Shown here: in pieces, positions 8,281 through 17,065 of the stretch
Numbering within the stretch: the first letter of the stretch is position 1
Layout: each line of letters starts with the position of its first letter
Source: Pseudonocardiales bacterium
GTDB taxonomy: Bacteria > Actinomycetota > Actinomycetes > Mycobacteriales > QHCD01
Direction of reading: 5' to 3'
Assembly (NCBI GenBank): GCA_003244255.1
Contig: QHCD01000022.1
Location: forward strand, 1 to 53,861
Length of the DNA: 53,861 bases
The notes under the pieces: model-generated
Told to the model about the DNA's origin: nothing
What the model saw: the letters and a program-made list of their open reading frames with translations, nothing else
Database searches by the model: none
Program-made: the position numbers and the translations under genes

Positions 8281-9567
8281 GTGGTCCGGCCGCTCACATC
8301 CAAGCTGAGCCGCAGACCGGTCAAGAAGTACTCCGCCGTCAACATCCTGCGCCAAGGCATCACCCGCGCACCGTGGGCGCCGGTCCTGGTGCCGCACGAG
8401 CTGCGCGGGCGCTACGACGTCGTCATCATCGGCGGCGGTGTGCACGGCCTGGCAACGGCCCACTACCTGGCGAGCAATCACGGCATCACCGACGTCGCGG
8501 TGCTGGACAAGAGCTACATCGGGTCGGGCGGATCTGGCCGCAACACAGCGATCCTGCGGTCGAACTACCTCACGCCCGAGGGCGTGCGGTTCTACGACCG
8601 GTCGATGGAGCTCTACCGCAACCTCGCGGCCGACCTGAACTTCAACGTGATGTTCGCCAAGCGCGGTCACCTGACGCTGGCCCACAACGACGGCTCGCTG
8701 CGAACCATGCGATGGCGGGCCGAGGTCAACAAGTTGCAGGGGGTCGACTCCGAGGTCGTCGGGCCCGCGGAGATCAAGAAGCTGGTGCCCTACATGGACA
8801 CCAGCGAGCACGCCCGTTATCCGATCCTCGGGGCGCTCTATCACCCCCCCGGCGGGATCATCCGGCACGACGCCGTCGTGTGGGGATACGCCCGCCAGGT
8901 CAGCGCCCGCGGTGTGCACATCCACCAGGACACCGAGGTGCGGGGCATCGACGTCGCCGGCGGGAAGGTCACCGGCGTGCGGACGAACCGTGGGGACGTC
9001 GCCGCCGGCACGGTGCTCAACTGCACGGCCGGCTGGTCGAGCCTGATCTCGGAGATGGCCGGCGTCTCGATGCCGGTCGAGACGTTCCCGCTGCAGGCCG
9101 CCGTCACCGAACCGGTGCGGCCGTTCCTCGACGCCGTCGTCGTCTCGGCCAGCCTGCATGTCTACGTCAGCCAGACCGACCGCGGCGAGCTGGTATTCGG
9201 CGCCAGCGTCGACCCGTTCGGTTCGTACTCGATGCGCGGCTCGCTGGAGTTCATCGAGGGCCTCGCCGGACACGTACTCGAGCTGATGCCGTCGCTGGCG
9301 AAACTCCGCTTGTTGCGGTCGTGGGCCGGGCTGTGTGACATGACGCCGGACTTCTCCCCGATCATGGGCGAGACACCGGTCCAGGGATTTCTGATCGACG
9401 TGGGCTGGGGAACCTACGGCTTCAAGGCCGGGCCGGTTTCCGGTGAGGCAATGGCAGAACTCGTCGCTACCGGCAAGACGCCGGAGATCATCGCGCCGTT
9501 CGACCTGGCGCGGTTCACCGACGACCGGCTGATGGGCGAGAAGGGTGCGGCCTCCGTTGGACACTAG
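8281..9567 (+). CDS. soxB: Sarcosine oxidase subunit beta
   Basis: 428 aa from a GTG; an ATG in the right place is lacking and the ribosome site is weak. The Rossmann FAD motif VVIIGGGVHGLATA is near residues 44-57. RNTAILRSNYL is the family's active-site strand. The covalent 8-alpha-N3-histidyl-FMN ligand of characterised beta subunits corresponds to H196 in GGIIRHDAVVWGY. The heterotetramer demethylates sarcosine to glycine, passing the one-carbon unit to tetrahydrofolate and making H2O2. The order B-D-A-G with overlapping or tightly spaced genes is the canonical sox operon. Confidence 0.95.
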   Translation: MVRPLTSKLSRRPVKKYSAVNILRQGITRAPWAPVLVPHELRGRYDVVIIGGGVHGLATAHYLASNHGITDVAVLDKSYIGSGGSGRNTAILRSNYLTPEGVRFYDRSMELYRNLAADLNFNVMFAKRGHLTLAHNDGSLRTMRWRAEVNKLQGVDSEVVGPAEIKKLVPYMDTSEHARYPILGALYHPPGGIIRHDAVVWGYARQVSARGVHIHQDTEVRGIDVAGGKVTGVRTNRGDVAAGTVLNCTAGWSSLISEMAGVSMPVETFPLQAAVTEPVRPFLDAVVVSASLHVYVSQTDRGELVFGASVDPFGSYSMRGSLEFIEGLAGHVLELMPSLAKLRLLRSWAGLCDMTPDFSPIMGETPVQGFLIDVGWGTYGFKAGPVSGEAMAELVATGKTPEIIAPFDLARFTDDRLMGEKGAASVGH

Positions 9568-9588
9568 CGGTCTGGCTGGGACCCACGC

Positions 9589-9876
9589 ATGATGCTGCTG
9601 CCCTGCCCGTGGTGCGGACCTCGCAACGTCACCGAATTCGCCTACCGGGGCGAGAACATCGCCCGCCCGGATCCGAACACCGCCGACAAGGCGACCTGGC
9701 GCGACTACCTCTATTATCGATCGAACCGCGCCGGCTGGGAGCGCGAGGGCTGGTTTCACCGGGCCGGTTGCCGCCAGTTCTTCTCGATCGAACGCAACCG
9801 GACGACGAACGAGACCCGGGGAGTCGGAACGCCCGACGGTGCCGGCGATGCGGCACACAGCGGGGACTCGCGATGA
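9589..9876 (+). CDS. soxD: Sarcosine oxidase subunit delta
   Basis: 95 aa zinc-binding subunit. The ligands C6-x2-C9 (CPWCG) and H57-x3-C61 (FHRAGC) are all present, together with the conserved WRDYLYYRSNRAGW segment. Two ATGs stand in tandem (9589, 9592); either may start. The subunit is structural and holds the alpha-beta complex together. The 3' end overlaps soxA by four bases (ATGA), indicating translational coupling. The last 20 or so residues (after RTTNETRG) are variable. Confidence 0.93.
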   Translation: MMLLPCPWCGPRNVTEFAYRGENIARPDPNTADKATWRDYLYYRSNRAGWEREGWFHRAGCRQFFSIERNRTTNETRGVGTPDGAGDAAHSGDSR

Positions 9877-12647
9877 CGGCGCCGATGCGACTGCCGAGCC
9901 AGCCGGGCGAGGTGATCGACCGGACCGTCCCGCTCATGTTCGGCTGGAACGGCAGGGCCGCGAGTGGCTACGCCGGCGACACGATCACCTCCGCACTGGC
10001 CGCGTCCGGAGAGCGGGTGTTCTCCCGCAGCTTCAAGTACCACCGCCCCCGCGGTATCCTGACGGCGGCATTCGACGATCCCGGCTGCACGGTCCAGGTA
10101 GGCGATGAGCCGAACGTGCGGGCGGCGCACCGCCGGCTCGCCGCCGGCATGGACGTGCGGGCCGAGAACGCCTGGCCGTCACTGAAATACGACGTCAAGG
10201 CCGCAAACCAGCTGGTCGGGCGCTTCCTCGGCGCGGGCTTCTACTACAAGACGTTCATCTCCCCGCAGCGGCTGTGGCCCGCGTACGAGTCTGTGCTGCG
10301 CCGGTTCTCCGCCGGAGGCAGCATGTCGGTCGACGCGCGACGCGGCGACTACGACAAGCGGTACGTGCACGTAGACGTGCTGGTCGCCGGCGGCGGGCCA
10401 GCGGGCATGGCAGCCGCGCTCGCGGCCGCGGACGCCGGCGCGTCGGTGCTGCTCGTCGAGCAGGAGTACGACCTCGGCGGGCATCTGCGATACGGCGGCG
10501 CGGCCGAACTCGCCACGCTGCGGGAGTTGCGCGATCGGGTTGCCGCCGCGGACGCGATCGAGGTGCTCACCGACTCCGTCGCGATCGGCCGCTACGAGGA
10601 CAACTGGATCGCCGTCATGCAGCGAACCGCGGCCGGGGTGGCCGAGCGGCTGGTCAAGGCGCGGGCCCGCAGCCTGGTCGTCGCACCCGGACTGATCGAA
10701 CGTCCGTACGTCTTCGCCGGCAACGACCTGCCCGGTGTCATGCTCTCCACCGGTGTCCGGCGGCTGATCAACCTCTACGCCGTCAAGCCGGGCCTGCGCG
10801 CGGCCGCCTTCATCGCGAACGAGGCTGGCGATGCCGCGGTCGAGGACCTGCGGCGAGCGGGTGTGCAGATCGCACACGTCGCCGATGCCCGGCGCGGCAC
10901 CGGCCTGGTGCACGCGACCGGTCGTGGCGGGCTTCGCTCGGTGCGGTTCAGCGACCGCACCGTTGAGGCCGACCTGCTGGTCACCGCCGTCGGCTGGACC
11001 GCGCCGACCGCGCTGGCCTCGATGGCTGGTGACCGACCGGAGTTCGACCCCGGCGCGGCACGGTTCTTCCCCACCGTCGCGGAACTTCCGGGCGGCATCT
11101 ACTGCACCGGAGGGCTTGCCGGCGACGGCAGTCTCGACGAGCTGGTCGGACACGCCACCGCCGTCGGGCGGGCGGCCGCGACCCGATCGAGGGTGGGCGT
11201 CGCGCCGCTGCCCCACGACCCGCATCCGGCGCTGTTCCACGGCCCCACCGATGGGTTCGTCGACTTGTGCGAGGACGTCACCTCGAAGGATCTGGCGACG
11301 GCGGTGGCCGAGGGCTACGACGGCGCCGAGCTCGCCAAGCGCTACACGACGTCGACCATGGGCCCGACCCAGGGCAAGCTCGAGGTGGTCAACACGATCG
11401 CGATGATCGCCGAACTCACCGGCCGCGGCATCGCCGAGACCGGCACCACGACGTGGCGCCCGCCGTACGCACCGGTGACCCTCGGCGCGCTCGCCGGCCG
11501 CACCTTCGAACCGGTGCGCTACTCGCCGATGCAGCCGTGGCACTCCGCGCACGGCGCGAAGCCGCTGGTCGCCGGTGCATGGATCCGGCCGGACCACTAC
11601 GGCGATCCCGCCGCCGAGGTGCGAGCCGTCCGCAGTGGTGTGGGCATCATCGACGTCACGCCCATCGGCAAGCTCGACCTGCAGGGACCCGACGTTGCGA
11701 AGCTGCTGAACCTGCTCTACGTCAACAAGTGGTCCAAGCTCGGCATCGGCCGGGTCCGCTACGGCGCGATGTGTGCCGATGACGGCGTCGTCTTCGACGA
11801 CGGCGTGACCGGCCGGCTGGCCGAGGACCACTACCTGATGAGCACCACGTCTTCCGGGGCGGCAGCGGTGTGGGAGTGGGTCGAGAACTGGCTGCAGACC
11901 GAGCATCCCGAATGGGCCGTGCACGTCACGCCGGTGACGACGTCGTACGCGAGCATCAACGTCGCGGGACCGAAGTCGCGCGAGCTGATCGCGCGGGTGA
12001 CCGATGTCGATCTCTCGCCTGACGACTTCGGCTACATGCACGTGCGTACGGGCCGGGTCGCCGGCGTCGAGGATTCGGTGCTGTGGCGGATCGGCTTCAC
12101 CGGCGAGCTCTCCTACGAGCTACACGTTCCGGGCGCATTCGGCCTGCACGTATGGGAAACGCTGCTGCGCGAGGGCGCGGACCTCGGCGTCCGGGCCTTC
12201 GGCGTCGAGGCGCAGCGCATCCTTCGGCTGGAGAAGGGCCATCTCATCGTCGGGCAGGACACCGACGGCCTGACCAGGGGCTTCAGCGCGGGCCTCGACT
12301 GGGCAATCAAGCTCGACAAGGACGACTTCGTCGGCAAGCCCGAGCTGGTGTGGCAGGGCGAGCGGTCGGATCACCCGCGGCTGGTGGGGCTCGCGACCGT
12401 GGATCCGCAGCTTGTCCCGCCCGAGGCGAGTCAGATCGTGGCCGGCGGCGAGATCGTCGGCCGGGTCACGTCGAGCCGGATGTCCCCGACGCTGCGCCGC
12501 TCGGTGTGTCTCGCCCAGCTGGCCGACCGGCTGGCGCGGCCGGGAACGACGGTAAACGTCAGGCTGCCCGACGGCCGCACGATCCAGGCACGGGTGACCG
12601 ACGGCCTGGCCGCCGTGGATCCGGACGGGAAGCGGATGCGTGTCTGA
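9873..12647 (+). CDS. soxA: Sarcosine oxidase subunit alpha
   Basis: 924 aa from the ATG that overlaps the soxD stop; the open frame reaches further upstream but only through soxD. Domains in order: an N-terminal ferredoxin-like domain lacking cluster cysteines (about 10-100), an NAD(P)/FAD-binding domain with VAGGGPAGMAAALAA (G173-G178), and a C-terminal aminomethyltransferase (GcvT-like) folate-binding domain (about 560-924, for example GVGIIDVTPIGKLDLQGPD and GFTGELSYELHVP). This subunit binds NAD+ and folate and delivers 5,10-methylene-tetrahydrofolate. Size and architecture match the family. Confidence 0.96.
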   Translation: MTAPMRLPSQPGEVIDRTVPLMFGWNGRAASGYAGDTITSALAASGERVFSRSFKYHRPRGILTAAFDDPGCTVQVGDEPNVRAAHRRLAAGMDVRAENAWPSLKYDVKAANQLVGRFLGAGFYYKTFISPQRLWPAYESVLRRFSAGGSMSVDARRGDYDKRYVHVDVLVAGGGPAGMAAALAAADAGASVLLVEQEYDLGGHLRYGGAAELATLRELRDRVAAADAIEVLTDSVAIGRYEDNWIAVMQRTAAGVAERLVKARARSLVVAPGLIERPYVFAGNDLPGVMLSTGVRRLINLYAVKPGLRAAAFIANEAGDAAVEDLRRAGVQIAHVADARRGTGLVHATGRGGLRSVRFSDRTVEADLLVTAVGWTAPTALASMAGDRPEFDPGAARFFPTVAELPGGIYCTGGLAGDGSLDELVGHATAVGRAAATRSRVGVAPLPHDPHPALFHGPTDGFVDLCEDVTSKDLATAVAEGYDGAELAKRYTTSTMGPTQGKLEVVNTIAMIAELTGRGIAETGTTTWRPPYAPVTLGALAGRTFEPVRYSPMQPWHSAHGAKPLVAGAWIRPDHYGDPAAEVRAVRSGVGIIDVTPIGKLDLQGPDVAKLLNLLYVNKWSKLGIGRVRYGAMCADDGVVFDDGVTGRLAEDHYLMSTTSSGAAAVWEWVENWLQTEHPEWAVHVTPVTTSYASINVAGPKSRELIARVTDVDLSPDDFGYMHVRTGRVAGVEDSVLWRIGFTGELSYELHVPGAFGLHVWETLLREGADLGVRAFGVEAQRILRLEKGHLIVGQDTDGLTRGFSAGLDWAIKLDKDDFVGKPELVWQGERSDHPRLVGLATVDPQLVPPEASQIVAGGEIVGRVTSSRMSPTLRRSVCLAQLADRLARPGTTVNVRLPDGRTIQARVTDGLAAVDPDGKRMRV

Positions 12648-13269
12648 GCCCGACAAGAAACCCTTGGCGCGCAGCCCGATCGCGCCGGCACTGCCGGTGC
12701 GCGTCGTCGACGGCTGGGAGGTGAGCGCGGCACGATCGGCGGCACCGCTGACGCTCACCGACGTCACGCCGCTTGCCAAGGTGTCGGTGAAGGCGTCGGC
12801 CCGCGGCCCCGCCGAGACGACGATCGGCGTTCGGTTCGGACGCGCGAGACGGATCGACGCCGGCGACCTGGTGGTCGGGTCCGGCCCCGGCGAATGGCTC
12901 GTCATCGGCGGCATCGGTAGCGCGCCCGCGATGACCGAGCACTGGCGCGCGACCACTGCCGGCGCGGGCGAGCTGGTCACGGTGCTCGACCTCACCCACG
13001 GGCGGGCCATGCTGCGGCTCACCGGCGCGCACGCGGCCGACGCGCTGTCGACGATCTGCGCGATCGACCTGCGCGATTCCGTAACGCCCGACGGCACCGC
13101 TTTCCGGTCGTCGATGGCCGCACTGGTCACCGACGTCGTCCGCGACGACGTCGGCGGCGTGCGGTCCTACCTGCTGCACTGCGAGCGCTCCTCCGGGCAG
13201 TACCTGTTCGACGCCGTCCTGCAGGCCGGCGCGGCCTTCGGCGTCGAGGTTTGCGGCCTGACAACGTAG
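12640..13269 (+). CDS. soxG: Sarcosine oxidase subunit gamma
   Basis: 209 aa from a GTG inside the end of soxA (8-nt overlap). It is a GcvT-like small subunit: LTDVTPLAKVSVKA, GSGPGEWLVIG, VLDLTHGRAMLRLTG and GVRSYLLHCERSSGQYLFDAVL are the recognisable blocks. It is non-catalytic in known complexes. It ends 19 nt before a strong palindrome that precedes the next FAD enzyme, so the four-gene sox unit may end here or continue. Confidence 0.93.
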   Translation: MSEPDKKPLARSPIAPALPVRVVDGWEVSAARSAAPLTLTDVTPLAKVSVKASARGPAETTIGVRFGRARRIDAGDLVVGSGPGEWLVIGGIGSAPAMTEHWRATTAGAGELVTVLDLTHGRAMLRLTGAHAADALSTICAIDLRDSVTPDGTAFRSSMAALVTDVVRDDVGGVRSYLLHCERSSGQYLFDAVLQAGAAFGVEVCGLTT

Positions 13270-13288
13270 AATAGGCGGCAAGGAAACG

Positions 13289-13309
13289 CCATTGCCGCTG
13301 CGGCAATGG
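13289..13309. promoter_or_regulatory. Perfect 21-bp palindrome, operator-like
   Basis: Two 10-bp arms (CCATTGCCGC and its exact complement GCGGCAATGG) flank a single central T. It sits between soxG and the next FAD oxidoreductase, ending 30 bp before that gene's ATG. There is no T-run, so a terminator is unlikely. The symmetry and the placement at a promoter/5'-leader fit a dimeric repressor site. I did not see a second copy elsewhere in the window. Confidence 0.5.
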
Positions 13310-13339
13310 TTCGGTTCAAGCGCCGAGGTGTTCAACGCC

Positions 13340-14674
13340 ATGCCCCTTGCCAACAGCCGCTATGTCGTCGTCGGGGCCGGCATCCACGGCCTGTCCACCG
13401 CCTGGCATCTCGCCCGCGAGCTCGCGACGTCCGGCCGGGGCGACGGTTCCGACGTACTCGTCATCGACAAGGCCGACGTCGGCGCCGGCGCCTCGGGCAT
13501 CGCCTGTGGCGTGATCCGCAACAACTACTTCCAGCCGGCGATGCGCGAGCTGATGGCGCACTCGGTGTCGGTGTGGGAGTCCGATCCCGCGGCGTTCTCC
13601 TACCATCCGGTCGGCTACGTCCAGCTCGGACCGGAATCGATGCACGCCGACGTCGTCGGAATCCACACCGAGCAGCGGGCCATCGGCTACGAGTCGACCC
13701 TGGTCGAAGGCGCCGACGCGTGCACTGCCTATATGCGTGGAATGTTCGACGACTGGCAGGCTGCCGGCATCGAGGTCGTGCTGCACGAGAAGCCCGGCGG
13801 CTACGCGAACAACCACGCCTCGCTGCGCGGCCTGCGCGCCAAGGCCGAGGCGGCTGGCGTGCGCATCGAGACCGGCGTGACCCTCACCGGCGTCGTCATG
13901 GACGGCGGCGCGGTGACGGCGCTGCAGACCGACCAGGGCACCGTGCGCTGCGACGAGGTGGTGTTCGCACTCGGACCCTGGATCCGCGATGCGTGGGCGA
14001 TGCTTGACCTGTCCGACCGCATCGACGTCACCGGTCCCGACGGCGTCACGCACGCCGACCGTCCGATGTGGACGTACTGGGCGCTGCAGGAAGGGACGCT
14101 CGGCGTCGATCCCGGAGCGTTCCGCGACAACGCCGGCAACCAGCCGCCCGTCATCCACATCGACACCGATGCGCCGCTGATCGACGACATGAGCGGCGAG
14201 CTGCTCACCGACCAGCTGTGGGGCATCTACTACAAGCCGGACTTCAACTTCGGCGGCGTTCAGGGAGGGGCGGCACCGGTGCGGGTCGTGCGACCGGCGG
14301 GCGAGGTGGCGGTCGACCCGTACGGCCCGCAGAGCCCGGAGTTCGTCGTCGACGACTCATTCGTTCGGCTCTTCACCTCGGCGCTGGCTCATTGCCACAA
14401 GCGATTCGAGGGCCAGCGCCCGCTCTACAAGGACGAGCCGTCCGGTGGCATCGGCGCGTTCACCCCCGACAGCTTCCCGGTATTCGACCGGTTCCGGCAG
14501 AACGCCTACGTGATCGCCGACTCCAACCACGGCTACAAGATGATCGGCGTCGGCGCACTGGTGGCGAAGGAGCTGATCGGAGCGCAGCAGCGGCTGCTCG
14601 AGCCGTTCCGGATCGCCCGGTATGCGACCGGCAAGCTGCACCCGCAGAGCCACTCGCCGTTCCCGTGGAGCTGA
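13340..14674 (+). CDS. FAD-dependent oxidoreductase, DAO/sarcosine-oxidase-beta-like
   Basis: 444 aa from the ATG at 13340 (MPLANSRYVVVGAGIHG), chosen because GAGGTG lies 9 nt upstream; the open frame also includes GTG at 13328 and TTG at 13292, which overlaps the palindrome. The Rossmann motif VVVGAGIHGLSTA is at the N-terminus, ASGIACGVIRNNYFQ forms the flavin-binding strand, and the C-terminal block SNHGYKMIGVGALVAKEL closes the FAD site. It resembles the SoxB subunit without being a second copy. It may oxidise a related N-methyl compound (dimethylglycine, N-methyl amino acid). The substrate is inferred only from the sox neighbours. Confidence 0.85.
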   Translation: MPLANSRYVVVGAGIHGLSTAWHLARELATSGRGDGSDVLVIDKADVGAGASGIACGVIRNNYFQPAMRELMAHSVSVWESDPAAFSYHPVGYVQLGPESMHADVVGIHTEQRAIGYESTLVEGADACTAYMRGMFDDWQAAGIEVVLHEKPGGYANNHASLRGLRAKAEAAGVRIETGVTLTGVVMDGGAVTALQTDQGTVRCDEVVFALGPWIRDAWAMLDLSDRIDVTGPDGVTHADRPMWTYWALQEGTLGVDPGAFRDNAGNQPPVIHIDTDAPLIDDMSGELLTDQLWGIYYKPDFNFGGVQGGAAPVRVVRPAGEVAVDPYGPQSPEFVVDDSFVRLFTSALAHCHKRFEGQRPLYKDEPSGGIGAFTPDSFPVFDRFRQNAYVIADSNHGYKMIGVGALVAKELIGAQQRLLEPFRIARYATGKLHPQSHSPFPWS

Positions 14675-14747
14675 GCCGGCCTCTCCGGCTCTTCCACGTC
14701 TGCGCATGTCGGCCGTCAGCTTCGGGAGGGCGCGGTCGATTGGCAAC

Positions 14748-14879
14748 CAGGTGGTCTGTGAGTACAGTTCTGCTCGCCTCGGCGCCTCGGCGCCTGGGCG
14801 GCGTGAGTCAGGGAAGCCGGTGTGAACCCGGCGCTGTCCCGCAACGGTGATGCCCTTCGGGGATGAGACCGACCACCTG
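14748..14879 (+). ncRNA. Cobalamin (B12) riboswitch aptamer
   Basis: Closing stem P1: CAGGTGGTC (14748-14756) is perfectly complementary to GACCACCTG (14871-14879). Between them lies the cobalamin core: GGGAAGCCGGTGTGAA followed by CCGGCGCTGTCCCGCAACGG, which is the family's conserved signature, then a small CCCUUCGGGG hairpin. It precedes a B12 uptake and biosynthesis operon, exactly the genes this class controls. Ligand binding would be expected to lower expression. Boundaries are set by the P1 stem. Confidence 0.93.
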
Positions 14880-14897
14880 AGCTACGTCGAGCGGCTG

Positions 14898-14982
14898 TCC
14901 TCGGAGGAAGGGCGGTTCGTTTCGACACTCCGTTGGGTGTCGTGGCGGGCGCACTTCGTCCTCCCGATCCTGACGGAGGATG
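14898..14982 (+). promoter_or_regulatory. Riboswitch expression platform with mutually exclusive SD pairings
   Basis: The Shine-Dalgarno GGAGGA of the first gene (14975-14980) is exactly complementary to TCCTCC at 14959-14964, 10 nt upstream, giving a sequestering hairpin. A second GGAGGA at 14903-14908 can pair with the same TCCTCC through a hairpin whose inside holds CGACAC/GTGTCG arms, releasing the SD. No U-tract is seen, so translational rather than transcriptional control is likely. The pairings are read by eye; which one the ligand favours is inferred. Confidence 0.55.
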
Positions 14983-14985
14983 ATC

Positions 14986-15948
14986 ATGCTGACGACGTTT
15001 CGTCGGTCCCGGTTTGTCGTTATTGGCCTGCTGGCCGCGTTCACGTTGGCCGCTTGTGGCGGGAGTTCGTCGCCGCGGCAAGCCGGAGCTCGCTCGCCAT
15101 CCGGAGGTGACGCGTCATCCGGCTTCCCGGTGACGGTGCACAGCGCCGAGGGGCCGGTCGTAGTTCGATCGCGTCCGACGGCGATCGTGTCGTTGTCTCC
15201 GACGGCGACCGAGATGGCGTATGCGATTGGCGCCGGCAGCCAGGTCAAGGCGGTGGACAAGTACTCGGACTATCCACCGGGGACACCGCAGACGAAGCTG
15301 TCGTCGTCCAACCTGAACGTCGAGTCGGTGATCGCGCTCAAACCGGACCTGGTGGTCGTTGGCGACGTCCAGGGGGGGTTGAAGCAGCGCCTGGCGGCGC
15401 TCTCGATCCCGGTGCTGGTGTTGCCGGCGGCGCAGAAACTCGATGACGTCTACACGCAGATGAGCGAGCTCGGTCAGGCCACCGGGCACATCCCCCAAGC
15501 GACGAGCCGGGAGCGGTCGATCCGAACCCGGTTGCAGCGCATCGTCGCCTCGGTGCCACATCGGGGGACGCCGGCGACCTACTACTACGAGCTCACGCCG
15601 GACTACTACAGCGTCACCTCGGACACGTTCATCGGGCACCTGTTCGCACTGCTCGGCATGAAGAGCATCGCGGACAGCGCAGCAGGCGCAGCCAAGAGCG
15701 GCGGCTACCCGCAGTTGTCGGCAGAGTACGTCGTCAAGGCGGACCCGGGCTTCATCTTCCTCGCCGACACCGTCTGCTGCCGGCAGAGCGTTACGACCAT
15801 CGCCGGCCGACCGGGATGGTCGACGATGCGAGCCGTCCGGCTGCATCACATTGTGCCGCTCAACGACGACATCGCTTCTCGTTGGGGTCCACGCATTGTG
15901 GTGTTGCTGCAGCAGGCGGCGAATGCATTGACGGGACGCAGCAGCTGA
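14986..15948 (+). CDS. btuF: Corrinoid ABC transporter substrate-binding lipoprotein
   Basis: 320 aa from the ATG at 14986; GGAGG ends 6 nt upstream, whereas an earlier in-frame ATG at 14980 touches the SD and is unlikely. A lipoprotein signal ends at LAAC with C24. The body is a BtuF/FepB-type periplasmic-binding fold: RPTAIVSLSPTATEMAYAIG, then NVESVIALKPDLVVV. It captures cobalamin or cobinamide outside the membrane and delivers it to the BtuC-BtuD pair that follows. It is the first gene after the B12 riboswitch. Confidence 0.9.
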   Translation: MLTTFRRSRFVVIGLLAAFTLAACGGSSSPRQAGARSPSGGDASSGFPVTVHSAEGPVVVRSRPTAIVSLSPTATEMAYAIGAGSQVKAVDKYSDYPPGTPQTKLSSSNLNVESVIALKPDLVVVGDVQGGLKQRLAALSIPVLVLPAAQKLDDVYTQMSELGQATGHIPQATSRERSIRTRLQRIVASVPHRGTPATYYYELTPDYYSVTSDTFIGHLFALLGMKSIADSAAGAAKSGGYPQLSAEYVVKADPGFIFLADTVCCRQSVTTIAGRPGWSTMRAVRLHHIVPLNDDIASRWGPRIVVLLQQAANALTGRSS

Positions 15949-15949
15949 G

Positions 15950-17065
15950 ATGGCGGCGTTGCCAGGGACTCGCCCGCGAGCGCAGCGATCCGACCGTACC
16001 GACCCAAGGACGGCCGTCGAGCTGGCGCCGCCGCGACTAGTTCGCGCGTTGATTCCGGCCTGCCTGTTGCTCGTCGCCGCGGCCGCCCTGGGCGTCGCCG
16101 TCGGCTCGTCGCACCTGTCGCTGCTGACGTTGTGGCATACGGTCGCGGGTCACATCCCGCTGCTGCCGCATCGAGCGGTGGACCCGGTCGACGCGGCTAT
16201 CTTCTGGCAGATCCGGCTGCCTCGGGTCGTTCTGGCGGCGATCGTCGGCGCGATGCTGGCCGGTGGCGGCGCGACCTATCAAGGGGTGTTCCGAAATCCG
16301 CTGGCAGACCCTTACCTGCTCGGCGTCGCTGCTGGCGGCGGGCTGGGCGCAACGATCGTCATCGTCTCCGGCGGGCCGGCCGGGCTGTTGCCTGTGGCAG
16401 CGTTCACCGGGGCGGTGCTGGCGGTCGCGTTGACCTACGCCTTGGGCCGCACCGCCCGCTGGGACACCGGCGGCGGAACGGTCGGGATCGGCAACACGCC
16501 GATCGTGCTGGCGGGAGTCGCGATTGCCGCGTTGTTCACCGCGGCCCAGACCTACCTGCAGCAGCAGCACGTGACCACGATCCAAACGGTCTACGGCTGG
16601 ATCCTCGGCCAGCTCACGTTGGCGTCGTGGTCCGACGTCACGGTGGTGCTGCCGTACGTGATCGTGGCCGCGGTCGTGCTGCTCGCTTGCGCCCGCCGAC
16701 TGGACGTGCTGCGTGTCGGCGAGGAAGAGGCGAGCACGCTGGGAATCGACCCGGCCCGGCTGCGGCTGCTGCTGATCGCGGCGGCCACGCTGGGCACCGC
16801 TGCCGCGGTCGCGGTCAGCGGGTTGATCGGTTTCGTCGGAATCATCGTGCCGCACACGGTCCGGCTCACTACCAGCTCCAGCTACCGGGTGCTGCTGCCG
16901 GTGTCGATGATCGTGGGCGCGGCGTTCCTGATCCTGGCCGACGTCGCCGCCCGCACCCTGCAGGCGCCGGCGGAGATTCCGCTGGGCGTCGTGACAGCTA
17001 CGGTCGGCGCCCCGTTCTTCCTGTTCGTGCTGCGGTCCCGGCGCGCCCGAGAGGCGCTGTCGTGA
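15950..17065 (+). CDS. btuC: Corrinoid ABC transporter permease (FecCD family)
   Basis: 371 aa with about nine to ten hydrophobic helices. It starts one base after the btuF stop. Family blocks are IRLPRVVLAAIVGAMLAGGGATYQGVFRNPLADPYLLGVAAGGGLGA and the cytoplasmic-loop region GLIGFVGIIVPHTVRL (EAA-like coupling loop). A positively charged N-terminal stretch of about 30 residues precedes the first helix. It forms the membrane channel with the btuD ATPase. Given the riboswitch and downstream cob genes, corrinoid is the likely cargo rather than a siderophore. Confidence 0.92.
   Translation: MAALPGTRPRAQRSDRTDPRTAVELAPPRLVRALIPACLLLVAAAALGVAVGSSHLSLLTLWHTVAGHIPLLPHRAVDPVDAAIFWQIRLPRVVLAAIVGAMLAGGGATYQGVFRNPLADPYLLGVAAGGGLGATIVIVSGGPAGLLPVAAFTGAVLAVALTYALGRTARWDTGGGTVGIGNTPIVLAGVAIAALFTAAQTYLQQQHVTTIQTVYGWILGQLTLASWSDVTVVLPYVIVAAVVLLACARRLDVLRVGEEEASTLGIDPARLRLLLIAAATLGTAAAVAVSGLIGFVGIIVPHTVRLTTSSSYRVLLPVSMIVGAAFLILADVAARTLQAPAEIPLGVVTATVGAPFFLFVLRSRRAREALS

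Noticed and set aside
8134..12041. Long minus-strand frames over soxBDAG
   Set aside because: Third-position GC bias leaves these frames open; soxB, soxD and soxA on the other strand explain the sequence fully.
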